From DATJPD01 sp036394195 (lineage in GTDB: Bacteria > Pseudomonadota > Alphaproteobacteria > CACIAM-22H2), in contig DASWFO010000052.1 in the NCBI GenBank assembly GCA_036394195.1, forward strand, positions 1-22,195: a DNA stretch of 22,195 nucleotides, in the 5' to 3' direction. A model generated the notes under the pieces. The model was not told where the DNA came from, searched no databases, and worked only from the letters and a program-made list of their open reading frames with translations. The translations under genes were made by a program, and so were the position numbers. Shown piece by piece: positions 17,092-22,195 of the stretch. Each line of letters begins with the position of its first letter. The stretch's first letter is position 1.

Positions 17092-17803
17092 GCAAGGGCA
17101 GCGGCCAGGCCGGCGGCAGCGCCTCGCGCAGCGGGTCGGCCGCGGGATTCTGGAACCGCCGGGCGATCACGATCTCGCGGGCGGTCGGGTTGTTGCCGTA
17201 ATAGACGCGGTTGGCGCCATCGTCGGGCGTGAGCATGCCGCCCTCGAGCGCCAGGCCGCCGAACAGGCCCTTGGAGCTGGCGAAGGTGTAGATGTCCGCG
17301 CCGACATTGGTCGTGGTGCCGGCCTGGAGGCTGCCGCCCATCGGTCCCGCGGCGACGCTCACGTCGGCGCCGAGCGTGACGCGGTCGGTCAGGAGTTTCT
17401 CGACCGCCGGCTGGTTCATGACCACCAGCACCACCTCGGACACCTGCGCTCCGATCTGGAAGCCGATGCTGGCCGCCGCGACATTGTAGAACGCCGGGTC
17501 GCTCCATTCGCCCTTCGCGTCGCGCACGAGCAGCAGCCCCGATCCGCCGGCGCCGCCGATGATCAGCCCGGCCTTGATCAGCTCGGGAACGATGACAACG
17601 CCCTTCGCCTGATGCAGCAGCTCGTTGAAATTCGAGAAATTCGGATCCGCCTTCAGGTGCTCGACCGTGGCTTTCGCGCGGTCGACCAGGGCCTGCTGCT
17701 GGGTGGTCTCGGGACGGTCGGTGACGACGCCTTGCGCCGCCGCCTCGGCCCCGATCAGGCTCGCCGCCAGCAAGGCCGCCACCGCTACGGGCACCGCTCG
17801 CAT
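17069..17803 (-). CDS. SYLF domain protein (Ysc84/DUF500 family), exported
   Basis: SYLF domains bind phosphoinositides in eukaryotes; the bacterial proteins are periplasmic with unclear roles. The 244-residue product has a signal peptide (cleavage near AAA-Q, residue 23) and a full SYLF domain: AKGVVIVPELIKAGLIIGGAG, GEWSDPAFYNVAAASIGFQI, and the Gly-rich C-terminal half with GADVSVAAGPMG, IYTFASSKGLFGGLALEGG. AAGGAG lies 8 bases before the ATG. It follows the secreted proline-rich protein gene by 48 bp, so both should share the GSR-type promoter at 18795-18819. Its tail (ending TAKDRP) overlaps the convergent hydrolase gene. Confidence 0.92.
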   Translation of the reverse strand: MRAVPVAVAALLAASLIGAEAAAQGVVTDRPETTQQQALVDRAKATVEHLKADPNFSNFNELLHQAKGVVIVPELIKAGLIIGGAGGSGLLLVRDAKGEWSDPAFYNVAAASIGFQIGAQVSEVVLVVMNQPAVEKLLTDRVTLGADVSVAAGPMGGSLQAGTTTNVGADIYTFASSKGLFGGLALEGGMLTPDDGANRVYYGNNPTAREIVIARRFQNPAADPLREALPPAWPLPLPTAKDRP

Positions 17804-17851
17804 GACAGGTCTCCTTCCGCCGCAGAACCCGCCCGCGCCGCGGGCGTGCGT

Positions 17852-18760
17852 TCAGCGGATGGTCAGCCAGCTCTCGTACCCGGCGCGATCGGCCTGAATG
17901 AGCGTCGCGCAGTCGAGGGTGGCGGGCCGTCCGTCGGCCAGTCGCACGGTGGTGCCGCGCTGCCGGCAATACTCGGCGCGATTTTCCGACGTATCCGGAC
18001 GGCGCGCAACCGCCGCCACGCCCCCGTTTGCGACGGGATAGGGCAGGGTCATCGCGACCACCTGGTAAGACGGGTCGACGAGACCCGGTTGGGTCCGCGT
18101 CTCTTCGGACTTGACCATCGCCCCGACGCTGGGCGCATACCACATCGTCTTGAAGGCGTCGCCGCCGTCGATCGGCGAGTAGTCCACGCGCTGGACGACG
18201 TAGGTGAAGAACGTTCCAGCGGGCACGGTGACGGTTTCGGTGCGCAGCACCCGATAGGTGATCGCATGCGCGGTGGACGTCCCGGTGTCCGTGGTCTGGG
18301 AGGCGCCGACGGTGAGCGGCCACATGCGCTCGGCGGCGGCCCGGACGGGGATGCTGTTATGGTCGGCCAATCCTTCGGTCAGCAAAGCATGCGCGCGGCG
18401 TGTCGTGCCGTTCTCATCGAATAGCACGTCCCATCCGTCGACGGCCTGAACGACCCGCCGGCCGGCCGTGGTGTCGATCACCGTGCCCGGCGGCGCCGGA
18501 TTGAACGGAGCCGCCAGCGGCGTTGTCGTGGTGGCAACGGCTTGAGGAACCGACGCCGGGGTCGTGAGGCTGGGCGACAGGACGATGACGTTCGAAGGGG
18601 GAGGCTCGATGACGACCGGCTGTGCGGCGGGCGGTGGCTCAACGGCCGGCGGATCGATCACTGGCGGCTGCGGAGCCGGCTGGACGATGACTTGGGCATG
18701 GGCGGACATGGCGAGGGCGAATGCACCGGCCGCGCCGAAAAGGGTGGCCTTCGGGCTCAT
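17852..18760 (-). CDS. Secreted proline-rich protein of unknown function
   Basis: The 302-residue protein has a signal peptide (cleavage near AHA-Q, residue 22), a Pro/Val-rich linker (about 24-95) and a C-terminal beta-rich domain. The domain includes TVTVPAGTFFTYVVQRVDYS and MWYAPSVGAMVKSEETR, a pattern seen in periplasmic DUF3108-like proteins, though I cannot assign a family. Two cysteines sit near the C-terminus (EYCRQRG, LDCATL). GGGAG lies 7 bases before the ATG. The GSR-type promoter at 18795-18819 places the start of transcription about 30 nt upstream. The SYLF gene follows 48 bp downstream. Confidence 0.78.
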   Translation of the reverse strand: MSPKATLFGAAGAFALAMSAHAQVIVQPAPQPPVIDPPAVEPPPAAQPVVIEPPPSNVIVLSPSLTTPASVPQAVATTTTPLAAPFNPAPPGTVIDTTAGRRVVQAVDGWDVLFDENGTTRRAHALLTEGLADHNSIPVRAAAERMWPLTVGASQTTDTGTSTAHAITYRVLRTETVTVPAGTFFTYVVQRVDYSPIDGGDAFKTMWYAPSVGAMVKSEETRTQPGLVDPSYQVVAMTLPYPVANGGVAAVARRPDTSENRAEYCRQRGTTVRLADGRPATLDCATLIQADRAGYESWLTIR

Positions 18761-18794
18761 GAACTACTCCCGCTGCAGCAATCCCAGAGGGCGG

Positions 18795-18819
18795 AACGGT
18801 TCCTGATCGACAAGGTTCC
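18795..18819 (-). promoter_or_regulatory. GSR (EcfG-type) promoter, perfect GGAAC-N16-CGTT
   Basis: On the minus strand GGAAC (18819-18815) and GTT (18797-18795) are 17 bp apart with C before GTT. The start codon of the secreted-protein gene is 35 bp downstream. The element is quasi-palindromic, so a plus-strand GGAAC-N17-GTT also exists at 18793-18817, pointing antisense into the anti-sigma gene. Confidence 0.65.
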
Positions 18820-18848
18820 GGTCCGGGGGGCTGTTCGCGGTACGCCAC

Positions 18849-19088
18849 TTAGGCGCCGGCGGTCAGACGCTGCAGAATGTCCAGGAGCTTCGCCGGGATC
18901 GGCTCGCTGAGAATGCGGGCCCCCAGCTCGCGGAGGCGGCTCGCCTGGCGGCGCAGGGTCTGAGCGCGGAACGCCGCGGCGGCGTTGTCGAGTTCATGTT
19001 CGACCGGGACGCCGTTCTCCTGATCGAGCCGACCTTCGACGTAATCTTGAACCGCTTCGGCGGTGACCATGCCTGATATCGCGCCCAT
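18849..19088 (-). CDS. Small anti-sigma-like protein with NepR-like C-terminus
   Basis: The 79-residue protein has two recognisable halves. The N-terminus (TAEAVQDYVEGRLDQENGVP) resembles the zinc-less anti-sigma domain of alphaproteobacterial membrane anti-sigma factors. The C-terminus (SRLRELGARILSEPIPAKLL) matches the EP(I/V)P segment found in NepR and in such anti-sigma factors. There is no transmembrane helix, so it should be a soluble inhibitor. It starts 12 bp after the stop codon of the ECF sigma gene at 19101, the usual place for a cognate anti-sigma factor. A second start at 19070 would remove six residues. The sigma-factor partnership is inferred from position and motif. Confidence 0.68.
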   Translation of the reverse strand: MGAISGMVTAEAVQDYVEGRLDQENGVPVEHELDNAAAAFRAQTLRRQASRLRELGARILSEPIPAKLLDILQRLTAGA

Positions 19089-19100
19089 CGAAGCCGCCCC

Positions 19101-19736
19101 CTAGCGCTGCTCGCCCGCTTTTTCCGGCACGCGGCGCGCCGGGCGAGGACTCAGCGGCCGCGGCTGGGGCCGCGCGCCCCGGCGCCCATGCGGCCGGGTC
19201 GTGCCGGGGCTTTGGCCGTGGGCTTCGATGCGCTTCAGCAGTAGGTTGCGCGCGCGAAATAGACGCGAGCGGACAGTTCCGACGGGAACGTCGAGGATCA
19301 TAGCGGCTTCCTCGTAAAGGAAGCCCTCGACGCCGCAAAGCAGAAGGACCTGCTTGAACGACGGCGGCAACGTGTCGATCGCCGCGGCCAGCGTGCTCAC
19401 TTCGAGGTGCGCATCGGGCTGATCCGCGGGATCGCTGCGGATTGCGGCGTCGATCGATTCGACGGACTGGACCGGGTTATGGCGTCCGCGCCGGACGTTG
19501 TTCCGCACCACGTTCTTCAGGATGGTGAACAGCCAGGCCCGGATATTCGTCCCGAGGCGGAAGGAGTCGGCGGCGCCGACGGCGCGCGTCAGCGCCTCTT
19601 GCACCAGATCGTCCGCTGTATCGGGGTCGCGCGCGAGAAACCGCGCATACCGCCGCAAGCTTGGAATCTCGTGCAGGATGGCGTCGTGGAGATCGTGTCG
19701 GGACGCGTTCTGGTCGGTGGTAGCGGACAACGTCAT
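19101..19736 (-). CDS. ECF sigma factor 1
   Basis: This 211-residue sigma-70 family protein has region 2 (about 21-85: IPSLRRYARFL, DDLVQEALTRA, GTNIRAWLFTILKN) and region 4 (about 115-170: LPPSFKQVLLLCGVEGFLYE, then the helix-turn-helix ILDVPVGTVRSRLFRAR). Regions 1 and 3 are missing, as in ECF factors. Sequence IPxLRRYAR and LGTNIRAWLFTILKN recall the EcfG class, but its helix-turn-helix lacks the GCAVGT seen in sigma factor 2. A basic Arg/Pro-rich tail (171-211) is unusual. The ATG at 19736 is chosen because the sigma homology starts shortly after it and the promoter lies upstream at 19858-19882; a GAGGA touches the start, which is close spacing. The anti-sigma-like gene follows. Confidence 0.87.
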   Translation of the reverse strand: MTLSATTDQNASRHDLHDAILHEIPSLRRYARFLARDPDTADDLVQEALTRAVGAADSFRLGTNIRAWLFTILKNVVRNNVRRGRHNPVQSVESIDAAIRSDPADQPDAHLEVSTLAAAIDTLPPSFKQVLLLCGVEGFLYEEAAMILDVPVGTVRSRLFRARNLLLKRIEAHGQSPGTTRPHGRRGARPQPRPLSPRPARRVPEKAGEQR

Positions 19737-19857
19737 TCCTCGCGTTGGAGATGACCAACGGCATGCCGTCGATGCGAAGGCAAATGTAAGATTTGACTCC
19801 CCTGATTCGTTCTTGCGGTTTTGCAAAGGCGCTCGTCGCCGCCGACTTCCTCGTTTG

Positions 19858-19882
19858 AACGGCGGCGCCATCATGAAGTTCC
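19858..19882 (-). promoter_or_regulatory. GSR (EcfG-type) promoter of sigma factor 1, perfect GGAAC-N16-CGTT
   Basis: On the minus strand GGAAC (19882-19878) and GTT (19860-19858) are 17 bp apart with C before GTT. The start of transcription would lie near 19850, giving a leader of about 115 nt. This predicts that the sigma gene is under an EcfG-type factor, possibly itself. Confidence 0.65.
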
Positions 19883-19898
19883 GTATCGTGACAGCACC

Positions 19899-19923
19899 GG
19901 AACCATCTTTGTCGCGCCGAGTT
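19899..19923 (+). promoter_or_regulatory. GSR-type promoter (GGAAC-N17-GTT) of the small gene at 19947
   Basis: GGAAC (19899-19903) and GTT (19921-19923) are 17 bp apart; the base before GTT is A instead of C. Only about 17 nt of leader would precede the ATG. It is divergent from the sigma factor 1 promoter, with 16 bp between the two -35 elements. Confidence 0.6.
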
Positions 19924-19946
19924 GGAATCGTCATCCGAGGTGTAGA

Positions 19947-20210
19947 ATGCCGACCCAGACGTCACCCGCGCCCGATCCGTGGACCCGCTATAACGGCCCC
20001 GAAGAGGTCTTGAAGGATCCTGCGCTGACCAACGACAGCAAGCGCGCCCTCCTCACCGAGTGGGAGCGTGACCTGCGGCAGCTCCAGACTGCGACCGAAG
20101 AGAACATGGCAGTCGACACCGGACCAGGGCACCACACGGCCGATGGCAAGACGGCCGATCTGCTCCAGCGCGTGTCGAATTGCCGGCTGATCCTCGAGAC
20201 CGATTCGTAA
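19947..20210 (+). CDS. Small soluble protein with a GSR-type promoter
   Basis: The 87-residue product begins MPTQTSPAPDPWTRYNGPEE and contains VLKDPALTNDSKRALLTEWE, then DLRQLQTATEENM. The PW..YN.PEEVL.D..L...K...L..WE.D pattern recalls a small conserved alphaproteobacterial protein found near stress genes, of unknown function; that is from memory and not a search. It is acidic, has no signal peptide and is probably two helices. A GAGG lies close before the ATG, and the divergent promoter makes it co-regulated with sigma factor 1. Sigma factor 2 follows on the same strand 147 bp downstream. Confidence 0.8.
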   Translation: MPTQTSPAPDPWTRYNGPEEVLKDPALTNDSKRALLTEWERDLRQLQTATEENMAVDTGPGHHTADGKTADLLQRVSNCRLILETDS

Positions 20211-20270
20211 CCGATTTCAGACGGTTAGGTGCGGGTCGCGCCAAGTCTGGCTCATCCGCGTCTTGAATTT

Positions 20271-20292
20271 GTCACGCATGAATTTGCGTGAC
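20271..20292. promoter_or_regulatory. Perfect inverted repeat upstream of sigma factor 2
   Basis: GTCACGCA (20271-20278) and TGCGTGAC (20285-20292) are exact reverse complements with a 6-base AT-rich spacer. The site lies 66 bp before the sigma factor 2 start, has no T run, and is 60 bp after the preceding stop, so an operator is at least as likely as a terminator. Confidence 0.5.
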
Positions 20293-20357
20293 GGCCATTG
20301 GCGATCGGCCAAGGCGGCGTAGGTACGTAAGGAACGCCAACCGCCAGGGAGCCGTGA

Positions 20358-20921
20358 ATGATGGCCGCAGACGAATTCTCGACGCTGTTCCGGGGCTGCA
20401 TTCCTCACCTCCGGGCCTATGCGCGGTCTCTGATCCACAACGTCGACTCCGCGGACGATCTGGTGCAGGACACCCTTCTGCGGGCGTGGGCGTCGCGCGC
20501 GCAGTTCGCGGAGGGAACAAACTTCCGCGCATGGATGTTCACCATCCTCCGCAACCGCTTCCTCGACCAGCGCCGGCGTGACCGCCTCGGCAGCTGCTCG
20601 ATCGACGACATCGTCGACGAGACACTGGTGTCTCGCGCCTCCCAGGACGTCGTGCTGTATTTCGACGATATGGCGCGCGCGTTCTGGAAGCTGAGCCCGC
20701 CGCATCGCGAGATCCTGATGCTCGTGGGCGCGATGGGCCTGGGCTACGACGAAGCCGCGAAGATCATCGGCTGCGCAGTCGGCACCGTGCGCAGCCGGCT
20801 GTCGCGCGCCCGTACCGAGTTGCAGACGACGCTCGACAAGGGTCGCACCACCGCGCAGCGCCAGAAGAACGCGCCCGAGCGCGGCGCGGCCGAGTTCCTG
20901 AGGGTCCTGGCGGCGGCTTGA
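20358..20921 (+). CDS. ECF sigma factor 2, EcfG-like
   Basis: This 187-residue sigma factor shows region 2 (about 8-75: IPHLRAYARSL, DDLVQDTLLRAW, GTNFRAWMFTILRNRF) and region 4 (about 108-155: LSPPHREILMLVGAMGLGYD, helix-turn-helix IIGCAVGTVRSRLSRAR). IPHLRAYARSL, the FTILRN segment and GCAVGT are typical of the EcfG/ECF15 class that reads GGAAC-CGTT promoters. AGGGAG lies about 6 bases before the ATG at 20358; a second ATG follows directly, so the protein may start one codon later. No anti-sigma or phyR gene is next to it. An inverted repeat upstream may be its operator. Confidence 0.9.
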   Translation: MMAADEFSTLFRGCIPHLRAYARSLIHNVDSADDLVQDTLLRAWASRAQFAEGTNFRAWMFTILRNRFLDQRRRDRLGSCSIDDIVDETLVSRASQDVVLYFDDMARAFWKLSPPHREILMLVGAMGLGYDEAAKIIGCAVGTVRSRLSRARTELQTTLDKGRTTAQRQKNAPERGAAEFLRVLAAA

Positions 20922-21002
20922 GGTAAAGCCACCGCCCGAGGCCAGCACCGCGGCGCGGCCGCGGTTCTCGATCAATTTTGGATTTGCAGTTGCTCCGGTC
21001 AT

Positions 21003-21027
21003 GGAACCGGCGCGACGGCAATGGGTT
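21003..21027 (+). promoter_or_regulatory. GSR-type promoter (GGAAC-N17-GTT) of the sodB pair
   Basis: GGAAC (21003-21007) and GTT (21025-21027) are 17 bp apart; G replaces C before GTT. The small hydrophilic gene starts 28 bp later and sodB follows it after 47 bp, so one transcript probably covers both. Confidence 0.55.
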
Positions 21028-21055
21028 TCCTCATTACCCCAGCAAAGGAGCGACC

Positions 21056-21325
21056 ATGACGACACGAGCACGTCCGAGCGGCCAGGAACACCGCGACACC
21101 CGTCAGCCCAAGGGCGCGTCATCGGCACGCCGATCCGGCAAGTCCCCGAATGAGGGCGAAGGAAGCCGCAGTGCGGCCCGCGATTACAATCAGCGCACCG
21201 CCGATTTCATCGAATCAGGCCGGGTGAACGAGAGCGCCGAGGCGGCGGAACGCGCGGTCAATAGCGGAGAGCGCGAGAAGCTGGAAGAGGCAGAGCGGAT
21301 CGGTCGCGAGCACCGCAAATCTTGA
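21056..21325 (+). CDS. Small hydrophilic stress-type protein
   Basis: The 89-residue product is strongly charged and low in hydrophobic residues: an Arg/Ser/Lys-rich N-terminal half, then NEGEGSRSAARDYNQRTADF and a C-terminal helix rich in Glu/Arg/Ala ending EREKLEEAERIGREHRKS. Such a composition suggests a disordered N-terminus and one helix. I recall similar small proteins next to stress genes in alphaproteobacteria but cannot name a family. AAAGGAG lies 5 bases before the ATG at 21056; an upstream in-frame start at 20978 would lie before the promoter. It is 47 bp upstream of sodB. Confidence 0.75.
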   Translation: MTTRARPSGQEHRDTRQPKGASSARRSGKSPNEGEGSRSAARDYNQRTADFIESGRVNESAEAAERAVNSGEREKLEEAERIGREHRKS

Positions 21326-21372
21326 ATCCGGCTTCAGTCGAGAGTGGCACACGAACATTGTGAGGTGACGTT

Positions 21373-22032
21373 ATGAAGATCGCTTTCCAAGAACTCCCGT
21401 ATCCACAGGATGCTCTGGAGCCCCATTATCCGAAGCACACCGTGTCGCTTCACTACGAAAAGCACCATCGCACCTACTTCGATAACACGGTCAAGGCGAT
21501 CAAGGGCACGAAACTCGAGGACCTGAGCCTCGAGGAGATCATCCGGGCGGCGGCCAAGGAGCGCTCATCCGATCCGGAGAAGAAGACCCTGTTCAACAAT
21601 GCGGCCCAGGTGTGGAACCACGACCTGTTCTGGCGGTCGATGAAGCCGAAGACCGGCGGCGGGGAGCCCAAGGGCGAGCTCCGCCAGATGATCGACCGCG
21701 ACTTCGGCGGCTATGCCGAGCTGAAGAAGCAGCTGCAGGAAAAGGCCGTCAAGCAGTTCGGCAGCGGCTGGGCGTGGCTGGTGCTCGACAACGGCAAGTT
21801 CTCGGTGAGCTCGACCGGCAACGCGGAAAATCCGCTCGTCACCGGCGGCACGGCGTTGCTGACCATCGACGTGTGGGAGCACGCCTACTATCTCGATTAT
21901 CAGAACCGCCGCCAGGAATTCGTCACCGCGTTCCTCGACCACCTGGTGAGCTGGGACGATGCGGCGGCGCGGTTCGACGCCGCTCGCCATGAGCACGCTG
22001 AGGAGACGCCGCGCCGCGCGGCACGCCGCTAG
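21373..22032 (+). CDS. sodB: Superoxide dismutase, Fe-type
   Basis: The enzyme converts superoxide to hydrogen peroxide and oxygen. All four metal ligands are visible: His27 (SLHYEKHH), His83 (WNHDLFW), Asp166 and His170 (DVWEHAYY). The active-site Gln lies in the N-terminal half (NNAAQVWNH, Gln79) and the matching C-terminal position is Ala, not Gln, in the GNAENP loop. This is the iron-type pattern, although cambialistic enzymes cannot be excluded. No signal peptide is present, so it is cytoplasmic. The 219-residue length is slightly above the usual because of a His/Glu/Arg-rich tail (about 204-219). It probably shares the GSR-type promoter with the small gene just upstream. Confidence 0.95.
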   Translation: MKIAFQELPYPQDALEPHYPKHTVSLHYEKHHRTYFDNTVKAIKGTKLEDLSLEEIIRAAAKERSSDPEKKTLFNNAAQVWNHDLFWRSMKPKTGGGEPKGELRQMIDRDFGGYAELKKQLQEKAVKQFGSGWAWLVLDNGKFSVSSTGNAENPLVTGGTALLTIDVWEHAYYLDYQNRRQEFVTAFLDHLVSWDDAAARFDAARHEHAEETPRRAARR

Positions 22033-22077
22033 TGGTGCGGCTCTGACAGATGATACCAGTGCAGAACATCCTCAGTC

Positions 22078-22172
22078 GTCACCCCGGCCAAGCGGCGCAG
22101 CCGCGCGAGCCGGGGTCCATGCTGCCACGGGCGAGATGGACCCCGGATCTCGCTTCGCTCGTCCGGGGTGAC
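22078..22172. repeat. Nested inverted repeat, dispersed intergenic-type element
   Basis: Outer arms GTCACCCCGG (22078-22087) and CCGGGGTGAC (22163-22172) are exact reverse complements. So are inner arms CCGGGGTCCAT (22110-22120) and ATGGACCCCGG (22136-22146). A third pair is GCGAGAT/ATCTCGC (22131-22137 and 22147-22153). The sequence resembles short palindromic elements found many times in intergenic regions of alphaproteobacterial genomes. It begins 45 bp after sodB and could end its transcript, but there is no T run. Confidence 0.7.
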
Positions 22173-22195
22173 GAGGGAAAAAGGATCGGGACTCA

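Noticed and set aside
17058..18323. 421-codon minus-strand frame across the SYLF and secreted-protein genes
   Set aside because: It is in a different frame, spans two better genes with signal peptides and ribosome sites, and is Arg/Gly-rich.
19737..19934. 66-codon N-terminal extension of sigma factor 1
   Set aside because: Part of it lies upstream of the predicted promoter, and it is Arg-rich with no sigma homology.
20331..20356. GGAAC-N18-GTG just before sigma factor 2 as a GSR promoter
   Set aside because: The spacing is one base too long, the -10 is GTG instead of GTT, and the start point would fall after the start codon.
20978..21055. 26-codon extension of the small gene before sodB
   Set aside because: It contains the promoter elements, while the internal ATG has an AAAGGAG at good spacing.

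Overview
The window is GC-rich DNA from an alphaproteobacterium; the order cannot be fixed from sequence alone, though a Rhodospirillales- or Hyphomicrobiales-like genome fits. Support comes from a phasin followed by clpS-clpA, a COG3146-type acyltransferase, a DUF1194 protein, and ECF sigma factors with promoters of the alphaproteobacterial general stress response (GSR) type, GGAAC-N16-CGTT. Nearly all the sequence is chromosomal and coding. No rRNA, tRNA, CRISPR array, transposase or phage gene was found.

Layout. 0-4.6 kb (+): a lipoprotein of unknown function, a polyhydroxyalkanoate-granule phasin with its own promoter and terminator, then clpS and clpA (N-end-rule adaptor and unfoldase), closed by an intrinsic terminator. 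4.6-5.9 kb (+): a tandem pair of lower-GC, TPR-like lipoproteins whose signal-peptide DNA is almost identical while the mature parts differ. 5.9-7.5 kb (+): a CaiB/BaiF (AMACR-like) CoA enzyme and a stand-alone cyclic-nucleotide-binding domain. 7.5-7.74 kb: a non-coding stretch with a perfect GSR-type promoter about 40 bp ahead of a terminator-like hairpin, which is a candidate small RNA. 7.7-11.2 kb (-): an acyltransferase, a 500-residue helical protein of unknown function, and a RidA-family protein. 11.3-13.5 kb (+): a secreted protein, a DUF1194 (VWA-like) protein and a beta-class glutathione S-transferase. 13.6-15.5 kb (-): a soluble triple-PAS histidine kinase. 15.9-17.1 kb (+): an exported alpha/beta hydrolase.

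17.07-22.03 kb is the most coherent part and looks like a general-stress island. On the minus strand, an ECF sigma factor is followed 12 bp later by a 79-residue anti-sigma-like protein with a NepR-like C-terminus, then by a secreted proline-rich protein and a SYLF-domain protein behind their own GSR-type promoter. On the plus strand lie a small conserved-type protein, a second EcfG-like sigma factor, a small hydrophilic protein and an iron-type superoxide dismutase. Five GGAAC-N17-GTT promoters sit in intergenic DNA, three with the full CGTT -10 element: one before sigma factor 1, one divergent from it, one before the secreted pair, one before the sodB pair, and a distant one before the candidate small RNA at 7.55 kb. 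The inferred picture is an autoregulated ECF/anti-sigma circuit controlling envelope proteins, oxidative-stress defence and possibly an RNA. No phyR-like anti-anti-sigma gene or HWE/HisKA2 kinase is in the window.

The window ends in a nested inverted repeat of the kind dispersed in intergenic regions of alphaproteobacterial genomes.
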